The notes under the pieces: model-generated
Told to the model about the DNA's origin: nothing
Database searches by the model: none
What the model saw: only the letters and a program-made list of their open reading frames with translations
Position numbers and translations under genes: made by a program
Assembly (NCBI RefSeq): GCF_041358175.1
Contig: NZ_JBGKBE010000002.1
Coordinates: 186,001 to 250,000, forward strand
Length of the DNA stretch: 64,000 nt
From: Muriicola sp041358175
GTDB lineage: Bacteria > Bacteroidota > Bacteroidia > Flavobacteriales > Flavobacteriaceae
Reading direction: 5' to 3'
Shown: positions 1 through 8,597 of the stretch, piece by piece
How positions within the stretch are numbered: the stretch's first letter is position 1
Layout of the letters: each line of letters begins with the position of its first letter

Positions 1-8
1 TCACTGCT

Positions 9-221
9 ATGGGAAATCAGCTTACCAAAGAAAAAGTCCTGGAAATCAATGCTAAAGATCCTTTGCCTTATGAAGAACCCGAGAAACACGATCCTGTGGA
101 TATTGAGGTAGTAGATGAGGAAAATGTAGAAGTCGTTCCGGACCCGGACAAATCCCCTAAAAAGAAATCGGAGGGTAAAAAAGGCACCAAGGATGAGGAG
201 GGGCAAACAAAGCTCTTCTGA
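9..221 (+). CDS. Short charged hypothetical protein, possibly a C-terminal tail
   Basis: I do not recognise this protein. From the ATG at 9 it would be 70 residues, acidic in the first two thirds (many Glu/Asp and Pro) and lysine-rich near the end, with no hydrophobic segment. The composition suggests a disordered soluble protein or tail. The frame stays open through the two codons upstream to the window edge, so this could equally be the C-terminus of a longer protein that starts outside the window. It converges on the terC gene, 47 bases away. Confidence 0.45.
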   Translation: MGNQLTKEKVLEINAKDPLPYEEPEKHDPVDIEVVDEENVEVVPDPDKSPKKKSEGKKGTKDEEGQTKLF

Positions 222-268
222 TACCACAGCCCGATTGAGGAGATTGCCTGAATACAGGTGCTTCCGGC

Positions 269-1093
269 CTACATTACTTCCTCTTCGTCTTCCCTATCTT
301 CAATGATCTCTTCTTTCTTTCTGTATTTCATATTCAGAAATTCTACAAGAAGGGAAAAGGATATAGCAAAATACAGATACCCTTTCGGAATCGACCCGAT
401 CTCTGAGCCAAAGAAACTGGCGTGACTCAGGTGAGCAGCTTCTGCAATCAGCATAAAACCTATCAGAATGAGGAATGATAAGGCAAGGAGCTGCATAGAG
501 GGGTGTTTGTTGATAAAAACCCGGATAGCATTGGCAAACACGATCATAATGATAATAGAGATGACCACCGCAATAATCATGAGAATTAAGGCGTCGTTGG
601 GGTGATCACCAATCCCGCTTGTCATTCCAACTGCTGTTAGTATAGAATCTATGGAGAAGATGAAATCAATGATCAGGATCTGAAATAATGCCTTGGGCAG
701 TGTAGTGATATTTTTCGATTTAAGTTCCTCCTCATCGTGTTCAGGCAACTCTACCTTTTCGTGAATTTCTGAAGTGCTTTTATAGAGCAGGAAAAGTCCG
801 CCTAACAGCAATATAAGGGCCTGACCACTAATGCCTGCGGTAAACCATGAACTTTCGATATAGTAAAAGGGATTCTTAAGGCCTATCAGCAGGGAAACAG
901 CAAAAAGCAGGACAATTCGTTGTACCATGGCCAGGACTAAACCCCAGAAAGTAGCTTTTTTCTGTTCTTGTTCGGGAAGTTTGTTGGCTGCGATAGAAAT
1001 AAAGACAATATTGTCAATACCGAGGATGATTTCAAGGAACGTAAGGGTTAGCAGGGCAACCCATGCATCCGGACTCGTGAGAATATCAAACAT
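269..1093 (-). CDS. TerC/Alx family integral membrane protein
   Basis: A 274-residue protein with about seven to eight hydrophobic segments. The two halves carry the paired acidic signatures of the TerC family: E21 with GIDN at 25-28, and a second IDFIFSID motif in the middle. A charged cytoplasmic loop separates the halves, and a charged tail rich in Glu/Asp/Lys ends the protein. Members of this family are linked to manganese or metal efflux and to tellurite resistance, and are inner-membrane proteins. Only 2 bases separate it from the upstream lipoprotein gene on the same strand, so the two are probably co-transcribed. The exact substrate cannot be read from the sequence. Confidence 0.9.
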   Translation of the reverse strand: MFDILTSPDAWVALLTLTFLEIILGIDNIVFISIAANKLPEQEQKKATFWGLVLAMVQRIVLLFAVSLLIGLKNPFYYIESSWFTAGISGQALILLLGGLFLLYKSTSEIHEKVELPEHDEEELKSKNITTLPKALFQILIIDFIFSIDSILTAVGMTSGIGDHPNDALILMIIAVVISIIIMIVFANAIRVFINKHPSMQLLALSFLILIGFMLIAEAAHLSHASFFGSEIGSIPKGYLYFAISFSLLVEFLNMKYRKKEEIIEDREDEEEVM

Positions 1094-1095
1094 AA

Positions 1096-1473
1096 TCAGT
1101 TTACTTTGATAGCTGTCCCCTTCGATTTGTTAGAACTGCCCACCAGCCCGTATTCGAAGGTATAGGAACTGTCAGTTGTCGTCAGGATTTTCATGTGGAT
1201 TGATTTTTCCTCAGCGGCATCCCGTGGCCTTAATTTCTTTACAATATACTCGCAGTCATTGATCCATCGGACGGAAGAAGTATCTGCTTTTCCCTCAAAG
1301 TAATCAATTTCCTGATTATTATACCTTTCAAATGTAGTAGTTTGTTCTTTCCCATCGATAATTGCAGTAAAACGAAATGTACCCTCTTTAAATGCTTTGC
1401 AATCTCTCGGGGGATTGTAACAACTTGTGCCCATAATTAGGAGCAGGAGCAATAAATACCTGGTATTAAGCAT
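1096..1473 (-). CDS. Small hypothetical lipoprotein
   Basis: The protein is 125 residues from the ATG at 1473. I chose this start because it places a short hydrophobic signal directly before a lipobox (MGTSC); two upstream in-frame starts would put extra residues before it. The mature part is soluble and contains several Cys and Trp residues, a CYNPPRDC segment right after the lipid anchor, and a RWINDCEY motif. I recall very similar small Flavobacteriia proteins that databases label 'DNA topoisomerase IV'. Nothing here resembles a topoisomerase, and I regard that label as an annotation error. It lies 2 bases upstream of terC and 57 bases downstream of an XRE regulator. Function unknown. Confidence 0.75.
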   Translation of the reverse strand: MLNTRYLLLLLLIMGTSCYNPPRDCKAFKEGTFRFTAIIDGKEQTTTFERYNNQEIDYFEGKADTSSVRWINDCEYIVKKLRPRDAAEEKSIHMKILTTTDSSYTFEYGLVGSSNKSKGTAIKVN

Positions 1474-1530
1474 GCCTGCAAAATAACGAATTATAAGCAT
1501 TATGACCAAGTTGAAAAGCGACAGATACCA

Positions 1531-1896
1531 TTAGCTGTCCGGCAATTGATCAAAAGCCTCAAAGCTGCCATCCTCATAGAGCACGAGAATTTTTTTTATC
1601 TGCTTTTTTACAGATTGATCTGTTGTGTGGGTTTGTTTATCAGAACGAGCAGATTTTTCGCTTTTAACCTGGGCAGGAAAATTTCCTTTACCGTTCAGTA
1701 ACCAGTATAAATTTACTTCGGGGTAGGACCGAACCACCTTCATTACAAACTCCAGACTTGGTTTGTTTCTCCCTGTCAGGAGATGAGAAATACTAGAGCG
1801 CTGTACCCCGATCTTATCTGCAAATGCCGCTGCAGAAAGGTTGTAAAAGTCGAGCACTTTTTCAAGTCGCACTATAAATTCCTCACTGTTTACCAT
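1531..1896 (-). CDS. XRE-family helix-turn-helix regulator
   Basis: A 121-residue protein. Residues about 9-62 form a Cro/C1-type helix-turn-helix (SAAAFADKIGVQRSSISHLLTG). A YPEVNLYWLLNGKG segment follows; it recurs in many Flavobacteriia regulators of this kind. A charged linker and a short C-terminal segment end the protein. It is transcribed away from the M14 carboxypeptidase across a 273-base AT-rich region with three copies of an 11-bp repeat, so it may bind there. The lipoprotein and terC genes lie downstream on the same strand. No phage genes are nearby. Confidence 0.85.
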   Translation of the reverse strand: MVNSEEFIVRLEKVLDFYNLSAAAFADKIGVQRSSISHLLTGRNKPSLEFVMKVVRSYPEVNLYWLLNGKGNFPAQVKSEKSARSDKQTHTTDQSVKKQIKKILVLYEDGSFEAFDQLPDS

Positions 1897-2045
1897 TGTA
1901 TACTCTGCGTTTCCAGTTCTTGTTAAATATTAATAATAATAAAGATAAAATTGGTTGAAAAATATAAATATTTACATTAAATAATAACAATCAATATACT
2001 GATATAGAATAATATGAGGATATATATTATCTTTTTGTTAAGATT

Positions 2046-2126
2046 TGTTTACAAATGTATATAAAACATCTAATCATGGGCCTAATAAGTGTTTACAAAT
2101 GTAACTATTCTTATGACATTTGTAAA
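2046..2126. promoter_or_regulatory. Cluster of three operator-like repeats, TTTACAAATGT
   Basis: The divergent region holds two direct copies of a 14-mer (TGTTTACAAATGTA at 2046-2059 and 2090-2103). A third, inverted 11-bp copy (ACATTTGTAAA) lies at 2116-2126. The direct copies are 44 bp apart, about four helical turns. The inverted copy overlaps the predicted -33 element of the carboxypeptidase promoter, an arrangement suited to repression. The natural candidate binder is the adjacent XRE regulator; this is inference. Confidence 0.55.
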
Positions 2127-2146
2127 TAAAATTGGACTTACTTTTG
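2119..2146 (+). promoter_or_regulatory. Bacteroidota-type promoter for the M14 peptidase
   Basis: TTTG at 2119-2122 and TACTTTTG at 2139-2146 match the Bacteroidota -33/-7 elements with a 16-base spacer, slightly short. The predicted transcript would start near 2153, leaving about 17 bases before the GTG start at 2170. Confidence 0.5.
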
Positions 2147-2169
2147 TGACTATTCCTTGAGAGCAAATA

Positions 2170-3282
2170 GTGGATTTCAAAAAGACATACGAGGCAATGA
2201 AGGTAGACTCTGTAAGTGGGCGCTATGTGCATCATGATCACATTCGTCCCTTTTTGGATAAAATTAAAACCCGGTTTAAAGTTGCTCAGGCAGGCATATC
2301 CATTCAGAGTATTTCCATAGATAAAATAACTTTAGGTGAAGGGCCGGTTAAAATATTGATGTGGTCACAGATGCATGGAAATGAATCTACGACCACTAAA
2401 GCAGTACTCGATTTGCTCAATACGTTTTATAATGGTTCTGATAAATCGGATGAATTGCTCAAACGAATTACCCTGACAATCCTCCCAATGTTGAATCCTG
2501 ACGGTGCCCATGCCTATACCCGCGAAAATGCAAACAAAGTGGATCTGAACCGGGATGCCCAGGATCTGTCGCAGCCTGAAAGTGTTGTTTTAAGACGAGA
2601 ATTCGAAGCATTTGCTCCGGATTTTTGTTTTAACCTGCACGACCAGCGGACGATCTTCAGCGCGGGTCCTTTTCCCAAGCCGGCTACGCTTTCATTTCTG
2701 TCTCCGGCAGCAGATCCTGGTCGTAAGGTGACTGGGAGTCGACTAAGCGCAATGAAAGTAATTACGTGTATGAACAGGGAATTGCAGGATTTGATTCCTG
2801 GTCAGGTTGGACGATATGACGATGCCTTTAACCCTAACTGCGTAGGGGATGCCTTCCAAATGTCTGGAACTCCTACTATACTAGTAGAGGCGGGGCACTA
2901 TCCGGAGGATTACAATAGGGAAAAAACACGGATGTTCGTCTATAAAGCCCTTTGGACTGCACTGGAGGCTATTGCATTTGATACATATCAGGTGGAGAGG
3001 GAATCAAATTATTTCGATATACCCGAGAACAAAAAGTTGTTTTTTGATTTTCTTATTCGAAACACCCAGATTCTTGAAAAGAAGGAGCTGCCTCCTTATT
3101 CTGCAGGAATTCTATTTAGGGAGGAACTTAATTCTGACGGAATTCGTTTCAGACCGTATATCGAGAAGGAGGGAACGCTCCCGGAGTATTATGGTCACCA
3201 GACCTTTGATTGTATAAATAAAGGGGATCTGGAAAAGCTCAGGCAAAAAGAAGAGATCACAAGACTTTTTCTGAAGAGATAA
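2170..3282 (+). CDS. M14 family zinc carboxypeptidase-like protein
   Basis: A 370-residue protein from a GTG start; an ATG ten codons in is an alternative. Zinc-site residues of the M14 fold are visible: H69 and E72 in MHGNES, and H157 in NLHDQR. Substrate-side motifs NPDG at 109-112 and DLNRD at 125-129 are present, as is the likely general-base glutamate in VEAGHY (E240). There is no signal peptide, so it probably acts in the cytoplasm. The family cleaves C-terminal residues from peptides or acts on related amides. A C-terminal extension of about 110 residues follows the peptidase part. The promoter region carries three operator-like repeats, so expression is probably regulated. Confidence 0.85.
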   Translation: MDFKKTYEAMKVDSVSGRYVHHDHIRPFLDKIKTRFKVAQAGISIQSISIDKITLGEGPVKILMWSQMHGNESTTTKAVLDLLNTFYNGSDKSDELLKRITLTILPMLNPDGAHAYTRENANKVDLNRDAQDLSQPESVVLRREFEAFAPDFCFNLHDQRTIFSAGPFPKPATLSFLSPAADPGRKVTGSRLSAMKVITCMNRELQDLIPGQVGRYDDAFNPNCVGDAFQMSGTPTILVEAGHYPEDYNREKTRMFVYKALWTALEAIAFDTYQVERESNYFDIPENKKLFFDFLIRNTQILEKKELPPYSAGILFREELNSDGIRFRPYIEKEGTLPEYYGHQTFDCINKGDLEKLRQKEEITRLFLKR

Positions 3283-3382
3283 GCGTTAAAAAATGAGCCG
3301 AAATTACACATCTTTCAAAAAACATGCTCATTCGTTACGTATATTTTGATAATTGATTATTTTAGCCGAAAATATTCTTATT

Positions 3383-3862
3383 ATGGGAAAAGTAAAATTA
3401 GATGAAATTGATCACCAGATCCTGGATATGCTGATTGATAATACCAGGACTCCCTTTACTGATATAGCCAAGAAATTATTGATCTCCGCAGGCACTGTGC
3501 ATGTTAGGGTGAAAAAAATGGAAGAAGCGGGTATAATTCAGGGCTCATCATTAACCCTGGATTACGTAAAACTAGGCTACGCTTTTATCGCCTATGTTGG
3601 AATATTTCTTGAAAAAACACATCAAACCAAGTTTGTGATGGAGCGCTTAAATCAGATTCCAAATGTTACTGTTGCCCATATCACCACCGGTAAATTCAAT
3701 ATCTTTTGCAAGATCCGCGCGAAAGATACCAACCATGCCAAGAATATCATCTTTAAGATTGACGACATTGACGGTATAAGCAGAACGGAAACTATGATTT
3801 CTCTTGAAGAGAGTATCAATGATAAAAAGAGGCTCATGCATACTATCTTTAATGAGCTTTAA
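3383..3862 (+). CDS. Lrp/AsnC family transcriptional regulator
   Basis: A 159-residue protein starting at the ATG at 3383; a TTG ten codons upstream is less likely. The N-terminal winged helix-turn-helix (about residues 3-60) starts with KLDEIDHQILDML and includes the ISAGTVHVRVKKMEEAGII recognition region. Residues about 65-150 fit the RAM ligand-binding domain, with alternating beta strands and the segment VAHITTGKFN. Such proteins form octamers and respond to amino acids. It lies 100 bases after the carboxypeptidase and 44 bases before the DinB-like gene. Targets cannot be told from this window. Confidence 0.9.
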   Translation: MGKVKLDEIDHQILDMLIDNTRTPFTDIAKKLLISAGTVHVRVKKMEEAGIIQGSSLTLDYVKLGYAFIAYVGIFLEKTHQTKFVMERLNQIPNVTVAHITTGKFNIFCKIRAKDTNHAKNIIFKIDDIDGISRTETMISLEESINDKKRLMHTIFNEL

Positions 3863-3906
3863 ACCCTGTTAAGGAACACTTTTTTAGCTACCAGCTGATC
3901 CATTTT

Positions 3907-4428
3907 ATGAAAACATCCGAACTTAAGGAGCACGAATACAATCCTTACTACAGGGCATATATTGAGGCACTGGGGGAAGTGGATTTGATGAAAACCCTTC
4001 ATAAGCAGATAAAGAACTACCCGCAATTTCTGGCAAGCATTCCTGAAGACAAACTCAATTACCAGTATGCCGAAGGCAAATGGACCGTGGCGGAAGTACT
4101 TTTACATGTTCTCGATTCGGAAAGGGTTTTCCAGTACAGGGCATTGCGTTTTGCCAGGAAGGATCAGACGCCTCTTCCCGGATTTGATCAGGATCTGTAT
4201 GTCCCACAATCAGGGGCAGGAAACAGGAGCCTCGATTCGATTATTGAAGAGTATAAGGCAATCAGGCAATCGACCATCACCTTGTATGAGTCTTTTGAAG
4301 AAGATATCCTGAAACGAAAAGGAGTTGCCAGTAATTCAAATATGAGTGTGGCGGCACTTGGATTTATCATTTGCGGACATCAGCGACATCACCGTAATAT
4401 CCTCAGAGAACGTTATCTAAAGGATTAG
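3907..4428 (+). CDS. DinB-like (DinB_2) four-helix protein
   Basis: A 173-residue, mostly helical protein with the DinB/YfiT layout. A histidine in the central helix (LLHVLDSERVF) and two histidines in the C-terminal helix (GHQRHHRNILRERY) form the usual triad for a divalent metal. The conserved KWTVAEV segment precedes the first ligand. Members include thiol-dependent transferases and proteins of unknown function; no specific reaction can be assigned. The stop overlaps the convergent 105-residue gene by 4 bases. A second, distant DinB-like gene lies within the his operon near 36 kb. Confidence 0.8.
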   Translation: MKTSELKEHEYNPYYRAYIEALGEVDLMKTLHKQIKNYPQFLASIPEDKLNYQYAEGKWTVAEVLLHVLDSERVFQYRALRFARKDQTPLPGFDQDLYVPQSGAGNRSLDSIIEEYKAIRQSTITLYESFEEDILKRKGVASNSNMSVAALGFIICGHQRHHRNILRERYLKD

Positions 4429-4742
4429 TCGAGTTCTTCCTCCTCAATCTCGGTTTCCATATTCAGCTCCAACTCCGATTTTTCAGTGGCCGGCTTATAG
4501 CTTTCCTCAATATCCAGTTCACCATTTTCTTCAAAATTGGCAATAAAGTGACTTAGGCTCTGGCTGATCTTAACCAGGTAAAGTGCATCTTCAGTTCTGA
4601 GTTCCACCGCTTCTACGAATTCCCCTTTGGGACTTTTAAAGGCAATGATGTCATCATCCCCATAACCATCCGGATACGTTTCTACGAGTCGGACAGCCAG
4701 GGCCTGATCTAATTTCTTGTGGTCGATTAATATTCGTTTCAT
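4425..4742 (-). CDS. Acidic hypothetical protein
   Basis: A 105-residue protein I recognise only as a short conserved Flavobacteriia hypothetical. It begins MKRILIDHKKLDQALAVRL and contains YPDGYGDDDI. The last 35 residues are strongly acidic (runs of Glu) and probably disordered. There is no signal or membrane segment. It overlaps the end of the DinB-like gene by 4 bases on the opposite strand. The 114 bases between it and aroB hold no other gene I can support. Confidence 0.7.
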   Translation of the reverse strand: MKRILIDHKKLDQALAVRLVETYPDGYGDDDIIAFKSPKGEFVEAVELRTEDALYLVKISQSLSHFIANFEENGELDIEESYKPATEKSELELNMETEIEEEELD

Positions 4743-4856
4743 TAGGTTGGTTATTTAGGCTTTACGTATAGGCCTGATAATCAATTCTAATCTAGAATAT
4801 TTTTCTCCCGGGAAGGGGAAAGAGTTGTAAAAGCCGATTTTTAGTATATGAAAAGC

Positions 4857-5918
4857 TTATTCCTCGTAGTATGCAAATGCTTCCATAAAAAGTTTGTGGG
4901 GAACCCGCTGATCGATCACCGTATCACCTATACATTTCAGAAGTACAAAATTGACAAGGCCATGTGAATTTTTCTTGTCGAATATTAAAAGGGATAGTAC
5001 CGCCTCTTTATCCTCTTCGGTGAATTTCACTTTTTTGTAACGCTCCAGAAGGGTGTGTTTTATATCTTCCAGCTGATGTGGTCCCAATCCGCTTAGCTTG
5101 CTCGAAAGATAGGCTTCCAGGATCATACCTACTGCAATGGCTTCCCCATGAAGTAGAGCTGTCTTTTCGTCCTTTTTCAGGAAATGGGATTCAATGGCAT
5201 GACCGAGGGTATGACCGAAATTGAGAATTTTTCTCAGGTTATTTTCCCTTGGATCCTGTAATACAATTTCATTTTTAATTTCAATAGACTGGTAAATAAA
5301 CTCATCCAGAGAATCCTGCAGCCGTATTTCCTTAAGCTTGCTCCAATAAGGCTCGCTGGTGATCAGCCCGTGTTTTAGCATTTCGGCAAAACCACTTCTT
5401 AGCTGGCGCTTGTCAAGGGTATTTAAAAAATCGACCATCACAAGAACCATTCGAGGCTGGTTGATGACCCCCACCTGGTTTTTTAAAACACCCAGATCAA
5501 CACCGGTCTTTCCACCAATAGACGCGTCAACCATGGCCAGCAGACTGGTAGGAACATTGATAAAATCTACCCCCCGCTTAAAGGTAGAAGCCACAAATCC
5601 TCCAAGATCCGTTACCACACCTCCGCCTAAATTAATCATCAGACTTCGCCTGTCACCCCCAAGCTCTGACAGGGTATGCCAGATTTGTACACAGGTCTCT
5701 ATGGTTTTATTCATTTCGCCCGCCTCCATTTCAATAATTTCCACATCCAGCTTTGTTTCCAGGGCAGAAAGGAATACAGGAAGACAATCCCTGTGAGTGT
5801 TTTCGTCTACAAGGATAAATATTTTAGAATATCGCTCCCTTTTAAGGTGTTGGTTGAGAGCCTCATAGGCCGATTCGTTGAAATAGATGGAATAGGTTTC
5901 GGTCAGTATCGATTCCAT
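4857..5918 (-). CDS. aroB: 3-dehydroquinate synthase
   Basis: This 353-residue enzyme converts DAHP to 3-dehydroquinate, the second step of the shikimate pathway, using NAD and a divalent metal. The NAD-binding region with GGGVVTDLGGF and the VPTSLLAMVDASIGGKTGVD signature are intact. Metal-site histidines are visible in NFGHTLGHAIE and LLHGEAIAVGM. The length is normal for AroB. It is divergent from proline dehydrogenase, with 108 bases between the starts, and no other aro gene is adjacent. Confidence 0.96.
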   Translation of the reverse strand: MESILTETYSIYFNESAYEALNQHLKRERYSKIFILVDENTHRDCLPVFLSALETKLDVEIIEMEAGEMNKTIETCVQIWHTLSELGGDRRSLMINLGGGVVTDLGGFVASTFKRGVDFINVPTSLLAMVDASIGGKTGVDLGVLKNQVGVINQPRMVLVMVDFLNTLDKRQLRSGFAEMLKHGLITSEPYWSKLKEIRLQDSLDEFIYQSIEIKNEIVLQDPRENNLRKILNFGHTLGHAIESHFLKKDEKTALLHGEAIAVGMILEAYLSSKLSGLGPHQLEDIKHTLLERYKKVKFTEEDKEAVLSLLIFDKKNSHGLVNFVLLKCIGDTVIDQRVPHKLFMEAFAYYEE

Positions 5919-5996
5919 TATAATATTGGATTATTGAGGTGAACAGTGAGACAAATTAAAGGCAATTTTTTAGCATATGGATATTATTTGAGTGAT

Positions 5997-6004
5997 TATA
6001 TTTG
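5997..6004 (+). promoter_or_regulatory. Predicted -7 element of proline dehydrogenase
   Basis: TATATTTG matches the Bacteroidota -7 consensus TAnnTTTG and lies 22 bases before the ATG at 6027, which supports that start. I see no clear -33 TTG at the usual distance. Confidence 0.45.
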
Positions 6005-6026
6005 GAACTGTGTTAAATGTAATAAA

Positions 6027-7193
6027 ATGCCTGAATTATTTGAAAATACAAAGACTGCCTTTGCGCTGAAATCCGACGCCGAATTAGAAAGAGCATATTT
6101 CCTGTTTAAACTTATCGCTAATCAGCCGCTGGTACGAATAGGGACAGCCGTTACCAATTTTGCCATAAAGACCCATCTGCCCGTGGAAGGACTAATTCGC
6201 GCTACCGTCTTTGATCATTTCTGTGGGGGAGTCAATGAGAAGGATTGTATGCCCACCGTTGATAAATTATGGGAGGCGGGGGTGTGTTCTGTTCTCGATT
6301 ACTCAGTGGAAGGCAAAGACACTGAAGATCCTCTTGACAACGCCCTGGAGGTGACCCTGAAGATACTCGACTTCGTAAAGGAAAGGGAAGCCATCCCCTT
6401 TGCGGTTTTTAAACCTACCGGCTTTGGCCGGTTTCATCTTTATGAGAAATTAAGTTCAGGCAAGAAACTCACTAAAGCAGAAGAGGAAGAGTGGGGAAGG
6501 GTGGTCAACCGCTTCGACATTACATGTAAAAAAGCATTTGATCTTGACGTATGCCTGCTTATCGACTCAGAAGAAAGCTGGATGCAGGACGCAGCCGACG
6601 AACTGGTTGAGGAAATGATGCGAAAATACAATAAGAAAAAAGCGGTTGTCATCAATACGATTCAGTTATATCGCTGGGACCGGCTCGACTATTTGAAAGG
6701 GTTGATGGAAAGAGCTGAAAGAGATGGCTTTAAAGTGGGAATTAAAGCTGTAAGGGGCGCCTATCTGGAAAAAGAGAATGAAAGGGCCGAAGAAATGGGC
6801 TACAAATCTCCGATATGTGCATCCAAAAAGGAAACAGACGAAAATTTCAACAAGACCATTTCATTTATTGTCCAGCACCTGGATTCTATTTCCCTTTTTG
6901 CAGGGACACACAATGAAGCGAGTTCCTATCTCCTCATGCAACTGATGGAAGAGAACAAGATCGCCAAAGATGATCATAGAGTGTGGTTTGGACAGTTATT
7001 TGGGATGAGTGACCATATCAGCTTCAACCTTGCTGCAGAAGGCTATAATGTAGCCAAGTACCTGCCTTTCGGCCCTGTACGGGATGTGATGCCCTATCTT
7101 ATCCGAAGAGCAGAGGAAAATACCTCGGTCGCAGGACAAACCAACCGGGAATTGGAATTGCTGAAAAAAGAAAGGAAAAGGAGAAAAATATAG
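6027..7193 (+). CDS. Proline dehydrogenase (monofunctional)
   Basis: A 388-residue FAD enzyme that oxidises proline to pyrroline-5-carboxylate. I chose the ATG at 6027 because a -7 promoter box lies just upstream; the in-frame GTG at 5946 would add 27 unlikely residues. Visible signatures of the beta/alpha-barrel are KAVRGAYLEKE, AGTHNEAS, FGQLFGMSDH and the C-terminal FGPVRDVMPYLIRRAEEN with substrate-binding arginines. There is no aldehyde dehydrogenase domain, so the second step must be encoded elsewhere, as is usual in Bacteroidota. Confidence 0.93.
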   Translation: MPELFENTKTAFALKSDAELERAYFLFKLIANQPLVRIGTAVTNFAIKTHLPVEGLIRATVFDHFCGGVNEKDCMPTVDKLWEAGVCSVLDYSVEGKDTEDPLDNALEVTLKILDFVKEREAIPFAVFKPTGFGRFHLYEKLSSGKKLTKAEEEEWGRVVNRFDITCKKAFDLDVCLLIDSEESWMQDAADELVEEMMRKYNKKKAVVINTIQLYRWDRLDYLKGLMERAERDGFKVGIKAVRGAYLEKENERAEEMGYKSPICASKKETDENFNKTISFIVQHLDSISLFAGTHNEASSYLLMQLMEENKIAKDDHRVWFGQLFGMSDHISFNLAAEGYNVAKYLPFGPVRDVMPYLIRRAEENTSVAGQTNRELELLKKERKRRKI

Positions 7194-7333
7194 GCCCGTC
7201 TCAGCTTCGTTGAGTCCTATGCCTAACTCAATCCTGTATTCTGTCCGGCGGTTGAGATAGATCGACTTCCGTGGGTATGAATATAAGAAGAGGTATTCTT
7301 TTATATATTTATACGCGATCAACCACATGACCA

Positions 7334-8482
7334 ATGAACTGGATAGCGATTATCAACTTTTTACTTATCGCAGGGGCTATTCAGGGTTTCATTTTTTTTG
7401 CTGTTACCTTTTTACTGAAAAAGAAAATAGGTCCGGTTATTCTCTTCCTAACACTTACTGTACTCTTTATTTCTTTGAATAACCTCCAGGCCTGGCTAAT
7501 TGATTCTGGTTATTCTTCCGGATTGTTTTATATAAAGCATATGTTGGTTCCCTGGTACCTCCTTATTTTGCCTAGCTTTTATTCCTTTCTTGTGCATTAC
7601 CTCAATGTAGAAGAACACCTGAGGACCTATATCAAACTGGCTTTGGCCATATTGCTTTTTGAATTGCTTATCAGGTCTGTATTGATCGCCTATGTTTATT
7701 ATGGCAGTACCTCAGGGGATGTGGAGATCATCGCAACATATACCGCTGTAGAGGAAATAATAAATGCTGTTTTTTCCCTCTTTATATTTTTAAAAGCAAT
7801 CATTCTTGTTTTTAAAAAATCATCCCTTTATTCCGAAATTTTAGGTTTTGATGATATTAAATGGATAAAATTGTTTCTGATTCTGGGGAGCGCTGTTTTT
7901 CTTCTGTGGATAATTGCGATTGCGGTTTTCAATACCACAGGAAGTGAATCTGCCTACTATCCCTTGCGCCTTGCCACTTCTGTTTTACTGTATTGGATTG
8001 GGTATCAGGGATTATTCAGGTATACCATTATCCAGGACCGGATACTGTTGCGTAAGTCCTTTGCTAATCAGCTATTGGAAAAAGACCCATCAGACAGGAG
8101 GAGTATTCAGAAGTCGGATTTTATCAATGAGAAACACGATAAGAGCTTCAGGGTGTTAGAAAAACACATTTTAGAACATCAGAAATACCTCGATCAGCTG
8201 TTGAGTATGGAAAAACTTGCAGCCGAACTTTCGATAAGCCCCGGACATTTATCAAAACTGATCAATGCATACAGCGGGCAAAATTTTTCAGATTATATCA
8301 ATGAGTATCGAATAGAACAGGCAAAAAAACTTTTGTCAGATCCCACATTCAAGCCCTATACCATCGTCGCCATAGGCTTAGAATGTGGCTTTAATTCTAA
8401 GTCGACCTTCTACTTGGCTTTTAAAAAATTCACAGGGCAAACTCCCAGTGATTTCCGGGCACAGCATATGGACTTATCCTGA
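7334..8482 (+). CDS. Membrane-anchored AraC-family regulator
   Basis: A 382-residue protein. The first 235 residues hold six or seven hydrophobic segments. The last 110 form an AraC-type double helix-turn-helix, with MEKLAAELSISPGHLSKLIN as the first motif and the family signature around CGFNSKSTFYLAFKKFTGQTPSDFR. This membrane-plus-AraC layout is common in Flavobacteriia and suggests that a membrane or extracellular signal is passed directly to a DNA-binding domain. It lies 115 bases upstream of the lipoprotein/radical SAM/hydroxylase cassette on the same strand and could control it; this is inference from position only. Confidence 0.88.
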   Translation: MNWIAIINFLLIAGAIQGFIFFAVTFLLKKKIGPVILFLTLTVLFISLNNLQAWLIDSGYSSGLFYIKHMLVPWYLLILPSFYSFLVHYLNVEEHLRTYIKLALAILLFELLIRSVLIAYVYYGSTSGDVEIIATYTAVEEIINAVFSLFIFLKAIILVFKKSSLYSEILGFDDIKWIKLFLILGSAVFLLWIIAIAVFNTTGSESAYYPLRLATSVLLYWIGYQGLFRYTIIQDRILLRKSFANQLLEKDPSDRRSIQKSDFINEKHDKSFRVLEKHILEHQKYLDQLLSMEKLAAELSISPGHLSKLINAYSGQNFSDYINEYRIEQAKKLLSDPTFKPYTIVAIGLECGFNSKSTFYLAFKKFTGQTPSDFRAQHMDLS

Positions 8483-8597
8483 ATTATGCTGGAAACATAA
8501 TTTCGGACTTCCCTTTTGTAAAGCTTCCTTAGTTTGGAGTAGTCTTATTTCTCTTTTCCCAACCGAATTGGGGTTAAGACCCTTAAAACGCTATACT

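Noticed and set aside
269..1530. A manganese (yybP-ykoY) riboswitch upstream of the TerC gene
   Set aside because: Only 2 bases separate terC from the upstream lipoprotein gene, so there is no room for one, and I see no such structure before the regulator gene.
3292..3332. Inverted repeat AATGAGC / GCTCATT after the carboxypeptidase
   Set aside because: The 27-base loop and lack of a T-run make it a poor terminator; probably chance in AT-rich DNA.
5359..5796. A long open frame on the plus strand opposite aroB
   Set aside because: It is antisense to a well-supported gene, has Ser/Pro/Arg-rich shadow composition and no start signals.
8385..8597. N-terminal extension of the large lipoprotein
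   Set aside because: It lies inside the AraC gene and would bury the signal peptide and lipobox.
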